From Dactylonectria macrodidyma (Eukaryota > Ascomycota > Sordariomycetes > Hypocreales > Nectriaceae), in NCBI GenBank assembly GCA_020744425.1, contig JAGMUV010000017.1, positions 558,001 through 622,000 of the forward strand: 64,000 nucleotides of DNA. Reading direction: 5' to 3'. Below the pieces are notes generated by a model, which saw nothing but the letters and a program-made list of their open reading frames with translations, made no database searches and had not been told where the DNA came from. Positions 43,918 through 55,287 of the stretch are shown piece after piece. Each line of letters opens with the position of its first letter. Within the stretch, counting starts at the first letter, position 1. The translations under genes and the position numbers were made by a program.

Positions 43918-45488
43918 ATGGTTCTCCTCTCCACCCTCGCCGCAGCTTCTCTCCTCTCAGGCTCAGCCGCCGCGAGCCAGCAATTCCTCGCGCCGCTCCG
44001 CGACATCGTCAGCTGGCCCGGGGCAAACTCCAAGGCCCCGCTGGAGTGGCTCGGCGCCAACAGCCCATGGTTCCCCGGCCCCAATGTCAACAACATCTCG
44101 CCCGACGTCCCGGAGCAGTGCACCGTCGACCAGGCCGCCTACGTCTTGCGCCACGGCTCACGGTATCCCGACAATGGCGCGTACAACGAGTGGAAGGAGA
44201 TGGAGTCAAGGGTGAGACGCTTTTGAAATTCATGTGAAAAGTACGCGCGCTGAACGGCAGTTTCAAGTTTGCTGTCAACAAGTACACGGCTCGCGGCGTC
44301 TTGTCGTTTCTGCCGAACTGGCACCCGGTCTTGACCAGACCCGATATCCAGATCGCCCAGCAGAGTCCCACGGGCTACAAGGAGGCCATGGACTTGGGAT
44401 ATCAACTGCGAACCAGGTAAGTCGAGTCAAAATTTCAAAAATTGCCAATACCTTTTTCTGATTGAACATGTAGATACCCTCAATTGTACCAGGAAGGCGA
44501 CGAGTTTTACGTCTACGCCAACAACTACACGCGCGTGCTGCAGACGGCTGAGAACTTTGTCCGCGGCTTCATCGGCACCAATTCGACGCTGCTTGGCAAG
44601 ATCGTGTCCGTGACGTCCAAGAACCTGGTGTCTGCCATTGGCAACTCGCTCGCGCCCTCGGACATGTGCCCGCTCTTCGTCGATAACAGCGGCAGCACGC
44701 AGCAGGCGGTGTGGAACGCCGTGTGGCAGCCCAAGGTGCAGAAGCGGCTGCAGGCCCTCATCAAGGGCAACTTGACGCTGACGCTCAGCGACGTCAACCT
44801 GTTCCCGTACCTGTGCGGCTTCGAGAGCCAGATCACGGGGCGGCTGTCGCCCTTCTGCGATATCTTTACCGACGCTGAGCTCAAGCAGTACGAGTACTCC
44901 AACGACCTGCGCTACTACTACGGCATCGGCCCCGGCAGCGGGCTCCCGGCCAAGATGATGACGCCGTTCCTGCAGGCGCTGATCAACCTACTTGTCGACG
45001 GACCTGGTGTCGAGGGCATCGCTGCCGACGGTGTGTCCTCGTTCAACGTGCCGCGCCTGCTCATGTCGTTCCTCAACGACGGCCAGCTGACCGAGCTCGT
45101 CACGGCCAGCGGCGTCTTCGACAAGCAAAAGGCGCTGGACCCCAAGAAGAAGGACGACGATCGGCTGTGGGTGGGCTCGCGGTACGTGACGATGCGCGGC
45201 ACCATTGCCTTTGAGCGCCTCAACTGTGCCGTCTCCGGATCCAAGAACTCGACTTATGTGAGGATCCGCCTCAACGACCAGGTGTACCCAGTCCCGTCGT
45301 GCAAGGACGGCCCGGGCAAGTCGTGCCTGTTGAGCAAGTACGTCAAGTACGTGAGTGACAAGTACGCCAAAGAGGGCGACTGGCTGGATAACTGCAACGT
45401 GACGCTGGCTGGAGCACCGACGAAGGTCGAGGGTGCGAGCTTCTTTACCGACCTTGCGCAGTCACACCTGAAGGTTGTATCCCTATAA
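43918..45488 (+). CDS. Secreted histidine acid phosphatase (phytase-like)
   Basis: Three exons give about 485 residues: 43918 to about 44204, 44261-44416 and 44474-45488. A signal peptide (MVLLSTLAAASLLSGSAAAS) is followed by the branch-2 histidine phosphatase motif RHGSRYPD with the phospho-accepting His at residue 79. AQQSPTGYKEAMDLGYQLR and ANNYTRVLQTAENFV are typical of fungal phytase/acid phosphatase relatives. Where classical members have a catalytic His-Asp pair (THDxx), this protein reads LMSFLNDGQL. The exon 1/2 junction is uncertain. The strong-looking GTGAGA donor at 44212 does not keep frame with the CAG acceptor at 44258-44260, whereas a GTCAAG donor at 44205 does. The bases before exon 2 (from 44241) would also translate as VRALNGSFKF, continuing the protein. 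The enzyme would release phosphate from extracellular organic phosphates. Confidence 0.88.
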
Positions 45489-45677
45489 TGGTGGGTTGAG
45501 GTTTGAACCGGTCGTGTGATGTCTTTCTCAAGTGGCAGCTCCCTTGATCTGTAAGATGTAACGGATATCAATGATAGAATGCTGCTAGCAATTAATTCAT
45601 GTACTTATTATTTACTTACCATTTCAACTGTAAATAATAGAATGATCGCACCATTATCATCCCGGCTCAAAAAGAAA

Positions 45678-45768
45678 GGGTCTGGCCGGGGATTGAACCC
45701 GGGACCTCTCGCAAGCTATGCTGTAGGGTTTTCCCTAAGCGAGAATCATACCGCTAGACCACCAGACC
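45678..45768 (-). tRNA. tRNA-Pro (AGG) with 19-base intron
   Basis: The minus strand folds as a standard tRNA: acceptor stem GGTCTGG/CCAGACC with discriminator C (45678), a D arm with GGTCTAGCGGTA, anticodon stem CTCGC/GCGAG and T arm CCGGG-TTCAATC-CCCGG. The anticodon loop TTAGGG is split after position 37 by 19 bases beginning AAAACCCTAC, which can pair with the anticodon as tRNA introns commonly do. The mature length is 72 bases without CCA. Anticodon AGG reads CCU/CCC proline codons. Confidence 0.93.
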
Positions 45769-46759
45769 GGACAAATCATCGTGTGATAATTGGTGATCGA
45801 CGAGCCGGTGGCATTGATTATAGAGATGACGGAGCAATGAGTCCTCGGCGGTCTAGGGTAGTCCACGGCGGAGAGTGTTCGGCATCTTGATGTCCACGTC
45901 GGCCTCTCATGAGAGGCTTCCAACTGTGCAAGGTTTGAGCGTTTCCTGTTTGTATATTGTCAACAGATAGTCTCGAATTGATGAGACAATGTTTGGTGTT
46001 TCAATAACTTGGGAGGACGCAGACGTCGAGCCGTACCATTGTGCGAGGTCTCGTATAGGTTCCCCTCTTCGCCAAGCCTCGAAATAAATATCAAGCGGCT
46101 GGTCGCGGCATAGGAATTTTCATGGGACCTGCAGATTTGTTTATAATGAGCAGCGTGATCGCATACAGAGGTAGCCTTCTCTACATTAAGAAGGAGGTTC
46201 AAGATGTCCCACAGTTGCGAATCTAAGATATTACCCTAAATTAAGCATACTCACAAATGAATGACGTGACATCCGCCGACGAATAAAAGTGGCGATAACA
46301 TTCACAGGGTCACACGCCAAAAGTTCCATGCATGGCGTCAAAGGCCGATCAATGATCCCAGCCTCTCACAATGGCCGACGCGTCCGTAAAAGTGCCCTTG
46401 ATATCTCCCGATTTTCTCAGGATATATCTTGTGGCCATCCCCTCACCTTCCGCCTTGAGCTGGCCTCCGATGATCCCCACCCCCGCCAAGACGCTCGGTT
46501 CTTGTCTTGGCTGCGGGACTCGAGAGGGGACCTTTTTATCGCGGTCCCAAAGAAGTAGGTCGGAATGGCTCTTTGGTGATGGCACCTATATCCCACCGGG
46601 CAGTGATCTGCAGTTGGCAATTGACAATGGATCGAGGTGCAAGGGGATGGCATAGGGAGGTGCTTTAAAAGAGTCGAGGTCGTTGCTGCGGCAGGTGAAG
46701 AAGGGTCACAGTTTCTTGTCAGTGTTCTTCAGTTGCTACGGCTGAGCTGAGCAGACAAC
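45769..46759. other. Intergenic region upstream of dipeptidyl peptidase
   Basis: No supported gene. A + frame at 46371-46655 is open for 95 codons but lacks family resemblance. The last 100 bases include TTTAAAAG-type promoter sequence and the leader of the next gene. Confidence 0.5.
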
Positions 46760-49111
46760 ATGGCGTCACTTACAGAGGTCATGGTCGCCCTCCTGGGCCT
46801 CCTCCCATCTGCCCTCGCCATCACACCCGCACGCGGCGAATACCAACCCGTGGGCGGCGGTGAGCGGCTCCTTATCTTCAACGAGACCAGTCCGAGCGCA
46901 AAGATCCGACCTTCTAGCGTCAGCGTCGCCTGGTCATCGGCTGGCGAAGACGGCGTCTACATCAGCTCTAATTCCGCCGGCGACCTCGTCCTGAGCAACA
47001 TCGTCAATGGAAGCTCCGACGTCTGGGTCACGGCTGCCCAGCTGCCCGAGGATCTGGAGGAGTACTGGATCAGCAGCGATGCCACGCGCATCCTCGTCGC
47101 CTCCAACGCCACCAAGCAGTATCGCTACTCGTACTTTGCCGATTACTTTATTCTCGATGTCGACTCAGGCGAGATAACGCCTCTCGTCGACGACCAGGTC
47201 GGCGATATCCAATACGCCGAGTTTGCGCCTTCCGGCGATGCTGTGGCCTTTGTGCGCGCCAACAACCTCTTCATCCTCGACTACGGCACCGGCAAAGTCA
47301 GCCAGATCACCAACGACGGCGGCCCGGACCTGTTCCACGGCGTGCCGGATTGGGTCTATGAGGAGGAAATCTTTGGCACGCGGTCGACGCTGTGGTTTTC
47401 GCCCGACGCTGAGTATGTCGCGTTTCTCAGCTTCAACGAGACAGGCGTCGATACTTTTACTATCCCGTACTACATGGACAATCAAGACCTTGCGCCCACG
47501 TATCCCAAGGAGCTTGACCTGCGGTATCCCAAGGTTGGGGCTACAAACCCCACTGTCCAGCTCAACCTTCTCACCGTGGCGACGGGTGACTACGAAACTA
47601 TCCCCATCGACGTCTTCGAGCCAGATAACCTCATCATCGGCGAAGTTGCATGGCTGACAGACAAGCACTCGGCCCTGATCTACCGCGCCTTCAACCGCGT
47701 GCAGGATCAAGACGCGCACGTCGTCGTCAACCCGACCGCAGGCACATCCAAAGTCGTGCGCGAGCGCGACGGCACTGATGGCTGGCTGGAAAATACCGTT
47801 TCAATTTCATACGTCGGTCCCATCAAGGGCTCTGGCAAGGCGGCATACTACGTCGACCTTTCAGACGAGAGCGGCTGGAACCACATCTACTTGTACCCGG
47901 TCAATGGCGGCAAGGCTACGCAGCTTACCAAGGGCAAGTGGGAAGTGTCAGCGATTTTGTACATTGACACGGAAAAGAGCCTCATCTACTACCAGGCCAC
48001 CACGCGCCACTCTACCGAGCGCCATATCTACAAGGTGTCGTACAAGACGAAGAAGATTACGTCTCTTGTCAACGACTCTGTCGCCGCATACTGGTCCGCG
48101 TCCTTTTCCTCGGGCGGCGGCTACTACATCCTCAGCTACCTGGGCCCAGACGTGCCGTACCAAGAGGTGTACTCTACCAGCTCGGCGTCCAAGCCATTGC
48201 GAGTTCTTACCGACAACAAGGCTTTCTACAGCACCATCTCAAACTACAAGCTCCCCAACATCACGTACTTCGAGCTGACGCATCCCGACGGCTACAAAAT
48301 GAACGTCATGCAGCAGCTGCCGGCCAACTTTGACCCGTCCAAGCAGTACCCCGTCTTGTTCACGCCATACGGCGGACCCAACTCGCAGCAGGTCAGCAAG
48401 CGCTTCCAGACATACGGCTGGAGGGCGTACATCAGCTCCGACCCAGAGCTTCAGTTCATCACGTACACGATCGACAACCGCGGCACTGGCTTCCGCGGGC
48501 GAGCGTACCGATCGACCGTCACGTCGCAGCTGGGCAAGCTGGAGCCGCTGGACCAGATCTGGGCGGCCGAGCAGCTCATCGCCAAGTTCGACTTCATCAA
48601 CCCGGATAAGTTTGGCATGTGGGGGTGGTCGTACGGCGGCTACTTGACAGCCAAGACGCTCGAGGCCGACTCGGGCGTCTTCACCTTCGGCCTGATCACG
48701 GCGCCCGTGTCGGACTGGCGCTTCTACGACTCCATGTACACGGAGCGGTACATGAAGACGCTCGAGGGCAACCGCGACGGATACTTGGAGACGGCGGTGC
48801 ACAATGTCGACGGCTTCAAGAATGTCGCGGGAGGGTTCAGCGTGCTGCACGGCACCGGCGACGATAACGTCCACTACCAGCACGCGGCGGCCCTCATCGA
48901 CCTGTTGGTGGGCGGGGGTGTGACGCCTGATAAGATGAAGATGTTTGCGTTTACCGATAGTGACCACAGCATCAACTACAACGGGGCTGACGTGTACATC
49001 TACAAGTACCTGACGGCGAGGCTGTACGACGAGGTCAAGAGGGTGGCCAAGGACGCGGAGCTGACGCACCAGTGGAGCAGGAGGGGTGTTGAGGCTGGTG
49101 AGGCGAGATAG
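46760..49111 (+). CDS. Secreted dipeptidyl peptidase IV (family S9B)
   Basis: A single exon of 783 residues. The N-terminal signal peptide (MVALLGLLPSALA) and the lack of a transmembrane anchor indicate a secreted enzyme rather than the vacuolar membrane form. An eight-bladed propeller region includes DWVYEEEIFGTRSTLWFSPD, which holds the glutamate pair that binds the substrate amino end in DPP IV. The C-terminal alpha/beta hydrolase domain has the full triad: Ser624 in WGWSYGGY, Asp701 in HGTGDDNVH and His736 in TDSDHSINY. The enzyme removes X-Pro or X-Ala dipeptides from peptide N-termini outside the cell. Many N-x-S/T sites fit secretion. The coding sequence is GC-rich, intact and of normal family length. 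Fungal homologues are called DPP4/DppIV. Confidence 0.95.
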   Translation: MASLTEVMVALLGLLPSALAITPARGEYQPVGGGERLLIFNETSPSAKIRPSSVSVAWSSAGEDGVYISSNSAGDLVLSNIVNGSSDVWVTAAQLPEDLEEYWISSDATRILVASNATKQYRYSYFADYFILDVDSGEITPLVDDQVGDIQYAEFAPSGDAVAFVRANNLFILDYGTGKVSQITNDGGPDLFHGVPDWVYEEEIFGTRSTLWFSPDAEYVAFLSFNETGVDTFTIPYYMDNQDLAPTYPKELDLRYPKVGATNPTVQLNLLTVATGDYETIPIDVFEPDNLIIGEVAWLTDKHSALIYRAFNRVQDQDAHVVVNPTAGTSKVVRERDGTDGWLENTVSISYVGPIKGSGKAAYYVDLSDESGWNHIYLYPVNGGKATQLTKGKWEVSAILYIDTEKSLIYYQATTRHSTERHIYKVSYKTKKITSLVNDSVAAYWSASFSSGGGYYILSYLGPDVPYQEVYSTSSASKPLRVLTDNKAFYSTISNYKLPNITYFELTHPDGYKMNVMQQLPANFDPSKQYPVLFTPYGGPNSQQVSKRFQTYGWRAYISSDPELQFITYTIDNRGTGFRGRAYRSTVTSQLGKLEPLDQIWAAEQLIAKFDFINPDKFGMWGWSYGGYLTAKTLEADSGVFTFGLITAPVSDWRFYDSMYTERYMKTLEGNRDGYLETAVHNVDGFKNVAGGFSVLHGTGDDNVHYQHAAALIDLLVGGGVTPDKMKMFAFTDSDHSINYNGADVYIYKYLTARLYDEVKRVAKDAELTHQWSRRGVEAGEAR

Positions 49112-49450
49112 TCAGAATAATCTTTGCATGATGTTCTAAATACAATACACTTTACGCTATCAAGACAAATTTCTGGTGCTAACCTTGCAATTCCCCCATA
49201 CCTATTGTGCTCCCTTCAACTGGTATCTTGACATGGCAACCTCCCGTATCTCCACCATGTATCGTCATACGTGGGCCACGATCGGTGCTACTGCCACTAG
49301 TGGCGATCGTCACTGATTCCAATTGCCGAACGTCGGTCCGCTCCGCGGAACCCCTCCCGATTCCGAACCTCAAGGTGTTCCTCCTCAACTATTTCACCAA
49401 CTCCTTTCACTCCCACTCTCTCGCACCTAACTGGAACAAGAATCGCAAAC
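49112..49450. other. Intergenic region
   Basis: 339 bases between the peptidase stop and the GFA-type gene; terminator and promoter only, nothing specific seen. Confidence 0.6.
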
Positions 49451-50067
49451 ATGTCGGAGACGGGCCACTGCAACTGCGGAAGCATCAGCGTCGCGCTGAC
49501 GGAGGAGCAGAGAGCCAGCTCGCGGGTGTGTTACTGGTATGTGGAACAACCCACCTCGGCGGGAGTTAAATTCGCTCACTGTCTGTAGTCGCAACTGTAA
49601 AAGAGCTGGAGGCGGTAAGCATGGCAACGTTTCATCGCTCAGGCTACAGGGTTGGGCTGACAATTGAAACACAGGCTACTCGGTCAACTATGTCGTTGAT
49701 GAGGCCGACATCAGCATCCAAGATGCTCGAGGCACGCTGAAGACGTATATCGACTCGAACACCGAGAGCGGCAATACCATCGAGGTACGTTGCAGCTAAC
49801 TGCCATGCGTTACCTCATACTAAAACAAATACGTAGCGGATGTTTTGCGGTGACTGCGGAAGGTAACGTCGAAGCCTGTAACCCGTCTCTTGGGCGCACT
49901 AACCCTGACGCATGAGTAGCCCTGTCTTTACAAAAAGTCCAAGGTTTCCAGGAAAGGGCTTCCTCAAGGCATCGCTGTTCGACGAGATTTCAGCGCCGGC
50001 TATGGAGGTGTTTACGGCTAAGCGGCAGAGTTGGCAGCCGGCGATTGAGGGCGCCGGGTCGATGTGA
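49451..50067 (+). CDS. GFA/CENP-V-type zinc enzyme (glutathione-dependent formaldehyde-activating family)
   Basis: Five small exons (49451-49536, 49589-49614, 49675-49784, 49837-49862, 49920-50067) with canonical borders close exactly to 131 residues. The complete zinc-ligand pattern of the GFA fold is visible: C7-x-C9, C27-x-C29-xx-C32 (CYCRNC) and C78-xx-C81 (CGDC). The first group and the CxxC pair bind the structural zinc, and the middle group the catalytic zinc in characterised members. The family name comes from bacterial glutathione-dependent formaldehyde-activating enzyme, but most fungal members are of unknown substrate, and true formaldehyde activity is disputed for the family. Cytosolic, no signal peptide. 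Two of the exons are only 26 bases long, which easily leads to missed calls. Confidence 0.92.
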
Positions 50068-50631
50068 GCGGTAGGAGAGGCGAAAATGGGAGTGAAACAG
50101 CTGCGTGGGACAAGTGTCACCTGAATACAATCCTATCCGTTCATATACCCGTCCCAACAATTTGAAAGTGCCTTGGTACCTGATATCGGCCATAGTGGTA
50201 CTCTGTTCAGACAGTTGACCATGATCTAGAGCAGCGAAACTCGCCTAGATCACAAAACTTGATGAATATGAACCTCATGCCCGTGCAATCTCAATTCCAA
50301 AGCATTGTCACGTCTGTTGCTCGATGCGCCATAGCATCTCCTCTAATGTCACATGTCACTGGTCATGGTTACATTATGCACGCGCTCACGTCGCACAGGA
50401 TGCCTAATATGCAATACCGGCCTCAACACAAATCACGACCGTCACACAAAGACGTGTATTGCATATGTATGTCCATTTCGACAAATCAGAACCACAAAGA
50501 CACCCGTCAGGTGACCTGATAACATCCCCAACCAATATAAACAGCTCGCGTCTGCGGGGTTGGGCAGAGAACTTGGATGTAGCAAACAACTCGTTACCTC
50601 TCCTTGATCCTCTCCCTCTGATCTGAACACG
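50068..50631. other. Intergenic region
   Basis: No feature supported. Includes the promoter of the 2EXR gene. Confidence 0.55.
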
Positions 50632-51789
50632 ATGGCTTATCAATGGAGTTCCAACCCGCAAGTACTTCATCATGCTCCTCAGTTTAAAAATTTGCCAACC
50701 GAGCTGAGGCTGCGGATATGGCAGTGCGCGCTGGCCAACGAGACGGCTGGTCGTACCATCCATGTCGCCGCGTTGCCGCGATTCGTCAAGACATGGCACA
50801 GCTGCGTCTCCAACGGTGATGGATTCTGCGGTCAGCAGGACCAATGCCCCAAGTATCGCTCCTCCAACCAGACATCAGCCAAGCTGTGTGTGTCCATGAG
50901 GGACGGGTACTTCATCACATCTCTCGGGACTGAGCACCCAGAGGAGCCGGCTGCGAGCGCTAGATTCCAAGCCATCAGCCTCGTCTGTCGCGAGGCCCGC
51001 GAAGTCGTCCTTGCGCGGTATCCCAAGTTCCTGCGCGTCAACCGCAGACACTGGGTCCACGACCAGGACGACTACTGCCTCGTACGCTGCAACCCGGCTC
51101 TCGACATACTCTTGATCAGCGACATCGGCGATCCGATCCAGCGACAGGGCGGTCGAAACCCGGATCCGAGACAGGCCCAGCTGCAATACTTTCCGAGCGG
51201 CGATCGGTACTTCCCCAACGACGCTGCCCGCTTCGCCGAGTTCCGTGAGATGGTCTCGGAGTTCCGGCACGTCGCCTTCAGCTACACGGGCAAGAAGGCG
51301 CCGTCGCATAAGGAGCAACGTCCAGGTAGCGGCTCGACGCGCTTCTACATGGACATGTCCGACTTTTCCATCGTGTCACTCTGGAGCATGACGCCTGTGC
51401 ATAGGAATGAGGACCTTTGCAGCCTGCTCATGTTCTTCACCTCGTTAAAGCACATCTACGCATGGCCTGATCCAAACTGCTTCCCCGAAGCACAGAAGAA
51501 CCCCGTCATTGCCAACAGCGTCGAGGATCTCAAGACAATGCCTGCGGGCCTCGACGTGGGCAGCGTTGTCAACTCTAGGGATATTATCGACAAAGGCTCG
51601 ATCACCTCACCCAACTACATCATGCAGCAAATCCAAAAAGACTCGAGAGAAGTTCTGAGGTGTTACCACGCTCGTGTTCCTAACCAAAACGACCATTACA
51701 CTGATCGCAAGGGGCGCTGGGTGGCGAAGCCAAGCCTGTCTCAGGAGATTGGACTTGGGTGCTATGTCTCGGCTTCTTGGATGAAGTGA
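50632..51789 (+). CDS. 2EXR-domain protein of unknown function
   Basis: A single exon of 385 residues. The N-terminal segment FKNLPTELRLRIWQCAL (from about residue 18), followed by a second strand-helix unit ending FQAISLVCREAREVVLARYP (about 109-128), is the 2EXR signature. This is an F-box-like or winged-helix-like module that is very common in filamentous fungi, often in clusters with HET genes. The rest contains ALDILLISDIGDP and LKHIYAWPDP, usual for these proteins. No catalytic residues are known for the family, and there is no signal peptide or membrane segment. It is intact and GC-rich like its neighbours. Function is unknown; a role in protein-protein recognition is only a guess. Confidence 0.9.
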   Translation: MAYQWSSNPQVLHHAPQFKNLPTELRLRIWQCALANETAGRTIHVAALPRFVKTWHSCVSNGDGFCGQQDQCPKYRSSNQTSAKLCVSMRDGYFITSLGTEHPEEPAASARFQAISLVCREAREVVLARYPKFLRVNRRHWVHDQDDYCLVRCNPALDILLISDIGDPIQRQGGRNPDPRQAQLQYFPSGDRYFPNDAARFAEFREMVSEFRHVAFSYTGKKAPSHKEQRPGSGSTRFYMDMSDFSIVSLWSMTPVHRNEDLCSLLMFFTSLKHIYAWPDPNCFPEAQKNPVIANSVEDLKTMPAGLDVGSVVNSRDIIDKGSITSPNYIMQQIQKDSREVLRCYHARVPNQNDHYTDRKGRWVAKPSLSQEIGLGCYVSASWMK

Positions 51790-52684
51790 TACTGAAGCGG
51801 AGTTGACACGATATTTTTTTGCTTCATAAGACGAGAAATCGGCTGTTTATTTCCTTCGTCTCTCTGTCGGTACGGAATAGCTGGGTATTGGTGGCTAGGA
51901 TGGAAAACTGGCTGTTTGGGTAGCTTCATTAGTCTCGTGTTGGAAAACTATCTGGATAATTGCTCGGCCTCCGAGGGCGGGAATTGGCTTTTTCCTAGCA
52001 CATGGGGAACATGTATCGTAAACGCTAACCCCACAGATTGGCGTCATTGGGGAAACATTATTTTAACCAAAAACCTGGCTCTACGAGGTCCATTGACGTC
52101 TTGGCGTTGAGTAGTGCGACGGCCCGACTCGGGCCAAGCCCCCATGTCTCTGTCAATTTCGAGTCTATCTTCCATTACGGCCCGAAAACTGACTCCTCTT
52201 GGCACGCGTGTAAGTGATGAACACGATATATATCCAAACAGCACTAGCACCGGCACTCGGCGCAACGCCTTGATTCAGAATAAAAGCGGTCATGCGTCGT
52301 AAGTTCGTCTGTTCTTTGTGGAGCAAGCGTATAAACAAAGTGCGGGGAGAAAACATGGGTGGATCGACAGAGCTCGCGGGGCCATGCGCGCCAATGATGT
52401 TCGTCTGGCGATCCTGGATAATAGCAAAAGACAGCAGGCCTCGGTTAGTGAGAGTTAATTGTCTACCGGAGGGTATCATTCCGCGCTTTGTCAAATTGTG
52501 TTGTGACCCTCTCTGGCCCCTCCTCTCGGGGAAGCCGGAGCCGGCTTTGGTGACGAGTGACACTATTCGCCGGCCTATATGGCAATTGATCAACTATAAA
52601 AACTGGTGGAGGAAGGGAGTATTTTTCGCACGTCTTTACTCAGTGCATGACTCGACGACCACGAGGTTACTGAAAATCATCAAA
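51790..52684. other. Intergenic region upstream of the GH5 gene
   Basis: The + frame of the GH5 gene is open back to about 52292 without an ATG, which is not taken as coding. No other feature. Confidence 0.55.
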
Positions 52685-54064
52685 ATGGTCTCCTTCCTCT
52701 CATACCTGTCCCTTGCAGCCTGCTGCATCGGCTTCAGCACTGCCTCCCCAACAGGCCATGTCGCCAGACAGAGCTCCTGGCCCAACGGCCCTTTCAACAG
52801 CTACAGCAACCGTATGGTCGACGCGTCCAACAACACGGTCAAGTTCGCGGGCACAAACTGGCCAGGCCACGGCGAGGCTATGGTGCCAGAGGGCCTACAG
52901 TACAAGTCCATTGCCGACATCGTCTCCGACATCAAGAGCCTCGGCATGAACACGATCCGGCTCACGTTTGCCATTGAGATGATTGACCAAATCTACGCGA
53001 ATGACGGAGTTGATGTTCCCATCGGGACGGCTTTTACCGAAGCATTGGGATCGACCAACGGAAGTGCGGTTTTGAAGCAGGTCTTGGCGAACAACCCTGA
53101 ATTCACCGCCGATACCACTAGGACCGAGGCAAGTTCATGATACCATGTTGAACACGCAGACAGCTAATCAAGTCAGCTCTTTGACGCTGTGGCAGCCGAG
53201 TGTGAGAGACAAGAGATCTATGTCCACCTGGACAACCACATCTCCAAGGGCATGTGGTGCTGTTCACAGACAGACGGCAACGCTTGGTTTGGCGACGAGT
53301 ACTTCAACGTCAACAACTGGGTCAGGGGGCTGGTGTACATGGCGAACCACGTAAGTGCGCTGTATTCCCAAGGCTTCGATTTGAGATACTAACACAGACA
53401 GGCCAAATCCTGGCCCAACTTCATGTCCATGTCGTTGCGCAACGAGTTCCGCCAAGCAACAGGTACCGGCTCCGGAAACGCCGAGTCCTACACCTGGGAG
53501 ACGTGGTACTACCACATCAAGCAGGCCACAGCCGCCATCAATGCAGCCAACCCGGACACGCTGATCTTCCTATCCGGCCTCAACTACGACACGACGCTGC
53601 AGCCCGTGGTCCAGGGCACCGCCCTGACACCTTCTACTGCTGTCTTCGACGACGACGACTTCCCCGGATTCCGCAACAAGCTGGTTCTGGAGCTGCACAA
53701 CTACTCCAACTCAGCGACGAGCTGCTCATCGCTGAAGTCGGACCTGGCCACCAAGGGCTTCCAGGCCATGGACCCTTCGAACAGCGCTACCAAGAACGCA
53801 TTCCCCGTGTTCATGACAGAGTGGGGCTTCTTGCAGACCGACAGCACCTGGAAGGGCGTGTACACGTCGTGCCTTGCGGAATTCCTGCCAGAGGGTAGTT
53901 CGGGGTGGATGTACTGGGTCATTGTGGGCAGCTACTACATCAGGTCGGGGACGCAGGACTTTGACGAGACGTGGGGATTGTATAACCATGACTGGTCCAG
54001 CTGGAGGAACAATGATTACATTGAGGGATCGCTGAAGCCGATGGTGGCGGCAAGTTTGGCATGA
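52685..54064 (+). CDS. Secreted GH5 endoglucanase
   Basis: Three exons (52685-53128, 53177-53350, 53402-54064) close in phase to 426 residues. The first intron uses a GC donor (GAG/GCAAGT); the second is GTAAGT/CAG. The signal peptide (MVSFLSYLSLAACCIGFSTA) is followed by a short propeptide-like stretch VARQSSWPNGP. The glycoside hydrolase family 5 barrel is marked by GMNTIRLTF, VHLDNHISKGMWCC, the acid/base Glu221 in SLRNEFR, LELHNY and the nucleophile Glu346 in FMTEWGF. There is no carbohydrate-binding module. The enzyme would cleave beta-1,4-glucan or related plant or fungal wall polysaccharides outside the cell; the exact subfamily specificity cannot be read from motifs alone. It is intact. 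Confidence 0.93.
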
Positions 54065-55287
54065 TCCGAGAGGGCAGTGATGGTGGCATATTCCTGAATG
54101 GATAGTTTGTCATGTCTTGGCTTCAATTCAAAACCCTTCCTGCACAAGTTCGACCAGACCCTCGGTGTAACATGTCATCGCGTCTCAATGGTAGGGAGAA
54201 ATCAAGCCGCTAATAATCATGCAGGATACTACCGAGGCTCTTCTTTGGCTAGTCGAGCCTCTATTATTGTTTCAACTTGGGACTTTGGGAGATTGGCACT
54301 TGCGTCGAAATGAAGAATACATAGTGCTGAGATCAGATTGTTAGCGGGTCTCGACGCCTGAAGCGGGCCGACGGGAGTCGTAGTCTGGATGCTCCTAGTG
54401 TGGATTTACTAGGATACTCGTCAAGGTAACAGCCCTCTTGATATTGAGCTGAATCTCAGACTTTCCATGGGCCCCTCCACAAACAGCTGACAGAGACAAA
54501 CCAGTGGGATTTTGCCGTGATTTGTACAGCACCCTTTTAAATTACTCCCACAGTGAAACCAGTCAACCACCACCAATGAATCACGCACAAGCATCGGCGT
54601 CTCATCACCGCGACCCACTCCACTCGATGCCTGAGATGCCTCTGATGCTTGTTTCGGATCCGCCCTAGGCCCTGTAAGGCTCAGCTCAGCCTGCACCCTT
54701 CGTATATTAAATCCCGAACGCCCGGTCAGCTTGGGTCTACTGAGTGAGTCTAGGGGAAGGAAATAATCAGTGAAGAGTGGGAAGAGGTTCTCACTGAGAC
54801 AGTGACTGAAAACACAACTCATTTGCGAATTATCACGCAGGGCTTCTCACCATCGATACTAAACTAAGACCCACGACAATAAGCTGGTTTCAGCCATCAA
54901 CTCAAAAGTAAGCACAACCATTGTTCAAAAAGGAAAACCAGGATTCTTGCTGACCACCTACGATGGGGCGATTGCCGTGAGACTATGAAACACCTAGCAG
55001 GGTCCCGGGGCCAAAGCAGTACTCGACTTTGTGGTGCACACACCGAGAGTCGATTGGGTCCTTCTGATGCCATCTACACGATTACCATGTACTAGGCGAC
55101 CCCCCCGGGCTCCAACCTTGCAATCTCGCCTGGGGTCATCCATGCCTCGCCCGTGACACTAGCATCGTCCACCTGGGCTGGCCCTCGCTCGATATCACGG
55201 CTGCTGGACGATGCCCTTTAAGACGGCCCGCGTCCCCACACGCCCGGCTCTCGCTCGCTGCTGCACCTGCTCACACGTTTCGAGGAG
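54065..55287. other. Intergenic region
   Basis: 1.2 kb. A minus frame of 133 codons (54421-54822) has no family resemblance, no flanking exons and unlikely composition; it is not called. Confidence 0.5.

Noticed and set aside
48239..49069. 276-codon minus-strand frame inside the DPP IV gene
   Set aside because: It is a shadow of the GC-rich + strand gene; its composition (Val/Arg/His-rich) and lack of start context are typical of antisense frames.
52292..52684. Longer N-terminus for the GH5 enzyme from the in-frame upstream open sequence
   Set aside because: It has no ATG, and the clear signal peptide starts at the ATG at 52685.
54421..54822. 133-codon minus-strand ORF
   Set aside because: No family resemblance, low-complexity middle part and no flanking exons.
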